NCBI GenBank assembly: GCA_963854735.1
Contig: OY978099.1
Span: 930,001-994,000, forward strand
Direction: 5' to 3'
Origin: Marvania coccoides
Taxonomy: Eukaryota; Chlorophyta; Trebouxiophyceae; Chlorellales; Chlorellaceae
DNA length: 64,000 nt
In this document: positions 56,711 to 64,000 of the stretch, in pieces
Layout of the letters: every line of letters starts with the position of its first letter
Position numbering within the stretch: position 1 is the stretch's first letter
Notes under the pieces: model-generated
Told to the model about the DNA's origin: nothing
Seen by the model: the letters and a program-made list of their open reading frames with translations, nothing else
Database searches by the model: none
Made by a program: the position numbers and the translations under genes

Positions 56711-57351
56711 ATGGAGCTGCACCATCGCCTCAGGCGTGACCCGGCATGGCACCCGAACAGCTGCAATATCTGTGGCCAGGTACTCTACCCAAACTTGTCT
56801 GTCTGTATGCACTCATTCTCACTTGTTTTTGCCTTTTATACGCCATTTTCACATATGTTTAACCCCCAATCACCCTCACCCGTTCCCCTTCTTCTCCTCC
56901 CTTTTTTAATTTGCAGATGGGCCACCAAGCCGCCCAGTGCACAGTGGGCACAGTGAACTGGCGCTCCATGTACGGCGCCCAATCCTTCCTGCTGCGTCCC
57001 CCCCTCTTCTGGTCCCAAATCCAGGCCGCTCTCAAGGCCAAACAGATTGATTTCAACGAGCTGGAGAAGAGGGCGGCAGAATTCGCGGAAGCCCGACTCA
57101 GCGGCAGGATTCCTGAAGGCGGGGCAGCGCCAGGGGCAGCGCCAGCGCAGCCGCCTCCCCCTGCAGCGCGCCCGCCGGAGGAGGAGGGCCTGGCGCCGGG
57201 ATGGGCGCTGGCAAAGGACGCTGAAGGAAAAGCTTACTACTGGCATCGGGAAACGAAAGTAGTGACGTGGGATAAGCCTGGGTTGGAGCCAGCAGATGGG
57301 GCAGCAGCAGCAGAAGAAGATGGCGCAGCAGATGGGGAGCCTGACGCATGA
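56711..57351 (+). CDS. Zinc-knuckle and WW-domain protein
   Basis: Exons 56711-56779 and 56917-57351 give 167 residues. A CCHC knuckle (CNICGQMGHQAAQC, residues 18-31; C-x2-C-x4-H-x4-C) is split by the intron. A conserved-looking linker (VNWRSMYGAQSFLLRPP) and a helix follow. The C-terminal WW domain (about 122-150: GWALAKDAEGKAYYWHRETK, then VTWDKP) has both tryptophans. A Pro-rich stretch lies before it. Knuckle plus WW suggests an RNA-binding adaptor that contacts proline-rich splicing or transcription proteins; the exact role is unknown. Confidence 0.82.
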
Positions 57352-57901
57352 ACAATACTGAGATTTTGACTGGCTGATTTGTTTTATTCAATTTTTTGTA
57401 ATATATTTTCTAAGACCTAACAATCAATGCGACACTCGAAAAAAGTAACGAAGATGCACAAATATTTCACGCAGTATACTCCATACACCAGTAAATGCAG
57501 TCTCTCCAAACAGCTCCTCTAAAAATAATAAGGTTTTCTATTTCTAATCGAACAAAAAAACAAGAGCCGCCCCCCCTCCACATCTGTTGGGAAGGGAGCG
57601 GGTGTAAAAAGCAAATATACTTCAGCAGCAACGCAAACGGCATTCGCTCGGAAAACTTAACTTGGAACGAATTTTTGTATATGCAAAGTATATGCAAACA
57701 ATTGACGAGGGCGTCCTTTTCAGGGCCGCAGTCCTCTAAACACACAAGTAAAGTAAATAAAGGAGGTACCAAAAAAGGTTAAGGGAAGAAAGTCGAGGGC
57801 TAAAAAAAATAAGGCGCTTTTTTGCCCAGGAAAAGAAGAGGAAATGCGTTATTTTTTTATTTCACTGTTGTTCATTTTATTTTATCCGCAGCGCCCTCTT
57901 T
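57352..57901. other. Convergent spacer zinc-knuckle WW / two-RRM gene
   Basis: 550 bp, AT-rich, with the 3' flanks of both genes. No gene seen. Confidence 0.5.
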
Positions 57902-59394
57902 TCACTCATCTGGGAGCGGCATTGCCAGCGCCATGCCCGGGGGTGGTATCACCTGGGCTGAAGAGTACACCGCGTAGCTGCCGGGCATCATTCCTTGGGG
58001 CATGGGCACAGCGTACGCACCGTACATCGGCTGTGCCATCACTGTCGTCGGGGTGGGCAGGCCCGTCGAAGGGGAGCCGTGGCTGCCCGTGGAGCCCTCC
58101 CGCTTGCGCCCAAACGGGTTTTTGGAGAACTGCACCCGGATGGGGCCTCGATCGGAGGTGGAAAGGATGAGTCCTTGCTGCTGGTCGTGGGCGGCGGCGG
58201 CGGTGCCCACGTCGGCAAACTCGATGAACGCCGAGATCCCCCGCGGGCCGTGCACCACCTTGAGCTGCTGGAACCCGGGCTGGGTGCTGCACACGCGAAA
58301 TGTTTTGAAGAGGAGAGGTAATTAAATAAATGTTCTGGTTTTTTTTCCATATGCCCACCAAGCACCGAGGATATTAAGTCTCAATCTTATTTTTCAACAA
58401 AAATAAAAATTAAAGAAATACCAGGGGGAGGACGCCCTATAGTAGTTGCACGTTTCTACTCAAAGGTTTCCCATCGGTTTTTGGTTTATTTCAAAAACAT
58501 GGACATAATTTGTAGGAAGGGGCCTCTTAGAGGAGTTTATTTTAAAAGTGTGTGTGCTTTTAAGTTTAATCGTATAGTAAGGACTGAAAACTTGCCTGAA
58601 GACGGCCTTGAGCTCTGCTTCATCGACATCGCTCCCCAGGTTGCCGATGAAGAGGGTGTTGCACGGAGGGTTGTCCTTCTCGTTCTTCACGGGCGCGTAG
58701 GAGCGCCCCGACATCATGGGCGGGGCGGGCGCGAACTGGAAGGGCGAGGGGTCGGGAATCATGCCGCCAGGCGGGCCGTACGCAGCCGGAGTGGCGAGGA
58801 CAGCGCCAGGGGGCAGGTTTTCCTTGCTGCCTCGCACCTTGGGCGACTCCAACTCCAGGTCTAGTTCCTCCGATGCCGTCACAGCCTTCAGCACGCACCC
58901 CGAGTCGAAGAGAGCGCCGTCGATTCTGGACAGCGCCTCCTGAGCGTGCGCAATTGTGTCGAAGACGGCCCGTCCCGCCACCTTGATGCCATCTGAAATC
59001 ATCACCGAGGCCTGTTTGAGGGGGGATAGGGGCGGCATCGGTTTAGTTTAGTTGGAACAAAAATGGTCTTGCCAATCCCAGATGTATTGACCATGCCCAA
59101 CGCGGGCCGCCGAGCAAATTCACTCACCTGGTAGCCTGGTAGGAAGAGCAGCAGGTTATTGAGCTCCCGCTCCCTCACATCAGCCGGGAAACCAGAAATT
59201 TCGATGGTGCGCATCGGTTTGCGGCCTTCTCTGGACGGCGAAAAAGCAGCCGATGGGCGCGGTTGCGCCGGGTAATATGCGTATTGTGGGTAATGTTGCG
59301 ATGGGCCTGCAGCATAGACGCCGTAGGCCATCATATTCTCTCCAACGTCCTGCCCAACAGCAGGGATTTCAAAATATCGGCCTTGGGCCCCCAT
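57902..59394 (-). CDS. Two-RRM RNA-binding protein (RBPMS/Whi3-like)
   Basis: Exons 59394-59128, 59011-58596 and 58286-57902 give 355 residues. A Tyr/Pro/Gln-rich start precedes RRM1 (about residues 65-140: RTIEISGFPADVRERELNNL, then GRAVFDTIAHAQEAL), a Pro/Met-rich linker, RRM2 (about 205-290: NTLFIGNLGSDVDEAELKAV, then GISAFIEFADVGTAA and RVQFSKNPFG) and a Gly/Met/Pro tail. The spacing and the VQFSKNPFG ending resemble RBPMS/couch potato/Whi3 proteins that bind mRNA in granules. The second intron has a GC donor (58595-58594, AG|GCAAGT), which the RRM2 frame demands. A 3' splice site just upstream of the ATG hints at a leader intron. Confidence 0.88.
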
Positions 59395-60349
59395 AGTCGC
59401 CCTGCACACCACGGCCGCCCTAACACGCTTTAATGATATATATTAATATATACAGACGGGGTTCCTAGGGCGAGGTGGGCGTTAAGTTGGGACGCGGTTA
59501 CTGTTCGACTTATAAGAGCAGCGAAGAAAGACTAAGTCCAAGTAAGGAAATAAAAAAAGACACTATCTTTTGGGTAATATGCATTTAATAAATATGTGGG
59601 TATCGGAGGATATGGGGTGCAGGCGTGCGACGCGAGTCAGACAAAAAGAACTAGTTGGAAAGACTCTTCTTTTTCCTTCGCCATTTTGGCGTTTTGGCGG
59701 TCTGTCCTCGTGTGTAAAATTTAGACAAGGTCGACCAACACCCTTAGGTCCAGGGCCAAACGGTGCAACAAAATATTCTCCTCGGTCATTGCATTTTATG
59801 ACTCTTCAGTCGGTCTAACGCCTTGACAAAGATTGCTGTGCTGGTTGTACGTAGCCAATGATTTGGCAAAAGTCAAAATATACAATTGTGCATGTAACCA
59901 AGCATAAGGGGCCGGCTTAAGTTTTTTAAAGTTGAACGTTGAACAAGCAAGCTAACTATTCAGCCCTGTTTCCGCAACGCACGCCGCTTAAAATGAAATA
60001 TAAAAGTAATGGAGCACGCATTGCAAGCATCACCAGGCGACGGGCGTGCTGCTTCTGAATTCGGGGGGATTTTTTTGGGTCATCATCCCCACAAAAAAAA
60101 GTACATATATGAACGAACACAGGCTGTATATCCCTCGCAAATTATATGATGCATGCATGCTTTCCGTTGCGCTTAAAAATCCCACTGCTGTCGAGGGTAA
60201 AGAGAGGAGGCAGAGCTGTTCTTGATCAATCTCTCCCGCGCGCCGCTTTGTATGCAATTTAAACGTTAATGGAAAATTCAGCATGATTTCAATCCATAAA
60301 AAGGGTCAATAGCATCTGCATTTTTTTCAAAATTAAAAAAGCATCTCGC
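59395..60349. other. Divergent spacer two-RRM gene / ELP2
   Basis: 955 bp with no supported gene; AT-rich, with a short ATGCATGC run at about 60150. Confidence 0.5.
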
Positions 60350-63344
60350 ATGCAAGCGAGCGTGCACCTTGATCACGTCGCCGCAGGGTGCAACCGCAAT
60401 GTAGGCGTTTTGGACTGGAGCGAGGGCGGGTTGATCGCCTACGGCGCCCACCGCGCCGTCTTCATTTTCGATCATCTCGCCTCTCGCGTGGTAGCCACCA
60501 TGCCGGGTCACACTCAGCCCGTCACCTGCCTGCGCTGGTTCACTGCCGCCGACTTTGGCCTCCCCCGCAGCGCCACGGACCCTACCTGGCCGCTGGCCCT
60601 AGCTTCCGGCGGCGCCGACGGGTCCCTCTGCATCTGGCTGGTGCCTCGCAGCGCCCCAAGCGCGTGGACCCTCGCCGCGCAGCTCCCAGCGCACTCCTCC
60701 CCCATCACCTCCATCGCCCTGCACCGCCTGGGCGCAGATCGAGTGCTAGCGGTGACCACTGGCGGAGATGGAGACGTTGCCATGTGGACAGCTTCAACAG
60801 CGAATTCTGCCGCTCCAGGGGGCCCAGCAGCGGTATTTGCGGCGGACGCAGCGTGGCAGCTCGCCCAGAGACTGGCCTACGGCACGAAACTGCAGAATTG
60901 CGCTGCCCTGGCGCCGCTCCCCTCCCAGCCGGCCTCCCTGATGCTGGCGCTGGGCGGGGCGGACGCGAGAGTGCGGCTGCTGCTGCTGGAAGACGTGGCG
61001 GCGGATACCCCTACATTTGTTCCTGCCTGCGAGCTGCTGGGCCACCAGAATTGGGTGCGAGGCCTGGCTTTCATGGCCGTCGGCGAGGGGAAGTTGCTGC
61101 TGGCCTCTGCATCCCAAGACCGCTACATCCGGCTGTGGGCTGTGGCGCCTGAGGAAGGTGCCGCCGGCAGTGCATCAGCCAGCGCGGTGCTGACCCGGCT
61201 GGCCCCTCGCCCGCGCTTTCGTTCTTCTTCTTCGGGCGTGTGGCACTCTGCGACGGCAGAGGCGCTGCTGATCGGCCACGAAGACTGGGTGCACTCGGTG
61301 GCGTGGCGGCCGCAGCCAGAGGAGTGTGAGGACGCTGCCCCCTGCCTGCTGTCGGCCTCGATGGACCGCACGATGATGATGTGGGTACAAGACGGAGGTG
61401 AGGGTTTTGTTTGTTTTTTTTTCCTCGGGGGAAAAATGACTATGTTTTTTCTTGCTTTGCTTCTATATCTCGTGCGTCGTTCGAAGCAGCGTGCGCCTAT
61501 TAAAACCGTGGCACATGCTGTCAAAATCGACGCCACAGCAAAACGTTTTAGCGCTCATCAGGCGACCCTGTTACTGCCGCGGCGGCCTTTTCTCCTTGGC
61601 CCCGCGGTTCTCTCGCCCAGGCGCAATAGTTCCATTCGTATCATATCCACCTCACGAATACACTGAATCCGCTCTGTTCTCCTTCCAATTTAATAACTTT
61701 CCGTTTTTATCGCCCCCTTCATTTTCTCTCGCGTCTATAGGTTTATGGCTCTCAAAGGAATCAGTGGGAGACGCCGGGGTCAACCACCTGGGCTACTTCA
61801 CGGGGGTGTGGGACCCCACCGACGGGCGCGCCATCGTGGCGCACGGCTTCACCGGCGCGCTGCACCTGTGGCGCCGAGGCGATGACGCCTCCCTCCGACC
61901 GCCGCCGGCAGTGGGCGGGCACTACGGAGCTGTGGTGGACGCAGCCTGGGGCGTGGACGGCAGCTGCCTGCTGACGGTAGGCACCGATCAAACCACGCGG
62001 ATCACCGCGCGGCTGGCGGCCGCAGAGCGATGGTGCGAAGTTGCTCGCCCGCAGGTCCACGGCCACGATTTCTCCTGCGTGGCTGCTATTCCGACGGCGC
62101 AGGCCCCAAAGGCGGGGTACATGTTTGTGAGCGGCAGCGAGGAGAAGGTGCTGCGCGTTTTGGAGGCGCCAGTCGCGTTTATTGACACGCTGGCGATGGC
62201 ACAGGGGCGGCAGGTGGAAAGGAGGGCCACGGCGCCTTCCACCCCCGCCTACGGCGCCTCCCTCCCCGCCCTGGGGCTGTCCAACAAGGCGGTGTACGCT
62301 CCGGAGGCCGCGGCGGCCGCGCACGGCGGCGGGGAGGACGCAAACGCCCCCGGGGGGGCTGGGATTTACGATCTGGGGCCAGATTTCGCGCCCTCCAGCG
62401 AGCCTTCTGCGGTGGAGGGCGCCCCTCTGGAAGAGCACCTCGCGCAGAACACGCTGTGGCCGGAGATCCACAAGCTGTACGGGCATGGCAACGAGTTGTA
62501 CTGCGTGGCAGCGCACCCAGCGGGACGCCTGCTGGCGTCCGCTTCCAGGGCGCAGTCGGCGGCCACCGCGGGCGTGATTGTGTGGGACACCGCCACGTGG
62601 ACCCCCAAAGGCCCCCCGCTGGAGGCGCACTCGCTGACTGTGACCCAGCTTGCTTTTTCGCCCAACGGGGCGTTTCTTGCTTCAGCCTCCCGGGACCGCA
62701 CCGTCTGCGTGTTCGCGAAGACCGCCGACGGGGTGGATGCAAGCGCGAATGGCTCGCAGCAAAACGGAAACGGAAACGCATCGGAATCGGCTTCGTGTGG
62801 TTTCCAGTTGGCGTCTCAGATCAAGGCTCATGCTCGCATCGTGTGGGGCCTGGCGTGGACCCCCGACTCCTCGGTATTGCTGTCCGCCTCCCGCGACTGC
62901 AGCGTAAAAACTTGGCGGGTGGAGGAGAGCGGAGCAGTCGCTGCCCCGGCGGCCGCGGCGTTTCCCTTTGGCGACAGTGTAAGAGCAGTCGCGCTGGCCC
63001 CTGAAGAGCTCCCAGGCTCAAAACATGAGACTGGAGGCCGCGAGAGGCGGTGTTTAGGGGCTGTGGGGCTGGAGAACGGCGAAATTGAGGTCGGTGTGGT
63101 GTCTTGGAGGGACCACAGCAGTGGCGGCTTTAAAGGAAAAGAGGAAGGGGAGGCAGTTGGGTGGGAGACGGTGTGGCGCAGCACGCAGCGCGAGAAACAC
63201 GCGGCAGCGGTGCGGCGGCTGTGCTGGCGGGTGGCTGGGGCGGCAGGCGGGAGCGGAGGAGAGCGGCGGCAGCGGCGGTATGACTTGGCGTCGTGCAGCG
63301 AAGACCACAGCGTGAGGATCTTTGGCGTGGCGTGGCCCCTTTAA
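60350..63344 (+). CDS. ELP2: Elongator complex subunit ELP2 (WD40)
   Basis: Exons 60350-61397 and 61741-63344 give 883 residues. Two seven-bladed WD40 propellers are expected; clear blades include LASGGADGSLCIW, VTTGGDGDVAMW, LASASQDRYIRLW, LLSASMDRTMMMW, FTGALHLWRR, LASASRDRTVCVF, LSASRDCSVKTW and LASCSEDHSVRIF. Across the intron the protein reads WVQDGG|LWLSKESVGDAG, then NHLGYFTGVWDPTDGRAIVA, a typical Elp2 turn. The start MQASVHLDHVAAGCNRNVGV is like Elp2. Elongator modifies wobble uridines of tRNA (cm5U); ELP2 is part of the ELP1-2-3 core. Ala/Gly-rich insertions lie between blades. Confidence 0.94.
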
Positions 63345-64000
63345 TTGGCGTTTTTTAATCTGTTTAATTGCATGTGTTCTGTTTTAATGTTTTTTTTCAA
63401 GAGAAAAAGCCTTAGAGCAAAAGCAAAAATGAAAGTTTGTCGATGGCAGGAAAATGCACTAATGCCGTGGGCGGGAGCAAGCAAGATATTGCGTAACAAT
63501 TTTGTTGTAATGCAATGGCAAACAGATTTCGATCTGATGCTCAAAATCTCAAGAAGAAGAGCAGAAAAAGAATAAAGCGGGAAAGCGCCGCCAGCAAATT
63601 AGAAAACATTTGTATAAAATGAGTAAAATGAAGAAAACACAACTTTCATCTTCACCGCTCCGCTGCTATGGCATTGTAAGCTAGCTTGTGGCTGCGCTAC
63701 GCTGCCCACAGTGCAGCCTTTTTGCCCCGCCAGAGTAAGGTGGAGTGCCCCTTCCATCCGCCGGCTCAACCTCAGTTCCTGGGGACGTACGACACAGCAG
63801 CGCCATGCTAAAAGCTAGAAAAGCTCGCCGCCCACAGGTAAGGCCCCTGCCTTCTGAATCCCCGACGGCGCTACCGACACAAGCAAGTGCATACAAACAC
63901 AGGTGCATGCACAGGTGCAAAGCAAGACGCCCGGACGGCAAGAACGCGGAATGTCCGGTCAAGACTCGCGCTTGGGCAATGCTGGCCCGCCCAGCACCCC
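63345..64000. other. Right-edge region; possible first exon of a further gene
   Basis: Mostly AT-rich 3' flank of ELP2. At 63804 an ATG opens a short basic frame (MLKARKARRPQ) followed directly by a strong donor (CAG|GTAAGG, at about 63837), which could be the first exon of a plus-strand gene beyond the window. Evidence is weak. Confidence 0.25.

Overview
The window is nuclear DNA of a eukaryote, most likely a green alga. Its spliced genes have short introns (about 70-210 bp, polypyrimidine-rich acceptors), coding exons are GC-rich and spacers AT-rich. Lineage markers are a PHR2-type short photolyase homologue, a PRT1-type RING-RING-ZZ ubiquitin ligase, a plastid-type type-II peroxiredoxin, an octotricopeptide-like organelle protein, and two secreted proteins with pherophorin-like build (globular domain, SPPPP rod, globular domain). 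A CDC14 phosphatase, which flowering plants lack, also suits an alga. I cannot name the species. I rebuilt 28 protein-coding genes by joining reading frames across splice sites; every exon chain given keeps frame and length.

Layout. 1-8.1 kb: two tandem paralogues for secreted proline-rich proteins with an MRH-like (lectin-type) domain, inside a visible segmental duplication. 8.1-10.4 kb: VPS2 (ESCRT-III) and a type-II peroxiredoxin. 10.9-14.1 kb: a 1,020-residue helical orphan. 14.6-23.5 kb: PRT1-like E3, FHIT hydrolase, a Golgi-type glycosyltransferase, a Bin3/MePCE RNA methyltransferase and PHR2. 23.8-30.3 kb: a KDM4-like JmjC demethylase, a class-III aminotransferase (ethanolamine-phosphate phospho-lyase family) and splicing factor RBM22. 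30.5-34.4 kb: two head-to-head cystatin-like secreted proteins flanking a nearly perfect 305-bp inverted repeat. 34.8-46.5 kb: CDC14, an OPR-like protein, Mediator subunit MED18, PAN3 and an aldo/keto reductase. 47.2-54 kb: a disordered protein with a CaaX box, a DCN1-like neddylation factor, a 75-residue membrane protein and CDC73. 54.5-63.4 kb: inositol-3-phosphate synthase, a zinc-knuckle/WW protein, a two-RRM protein and Elongator subunit ELP2.

The genes form no pathway cluster; most are housekeeping functions (RNA metabolism, chromatin, ubiquitin, trafficking). The features that stand out are structural: (1) about one intron in nine (6 of about 54) begins with GC instead of GT, each required by reading frame or homology; (2) ten adjacent gene pairs are divergent; (3) the MRH/proline-rich tandem pair; (4) the cystatin pair around a long hairpin-forming inverted repeat. 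All functional calls are made by eye from sequence motifs; no database search was run.
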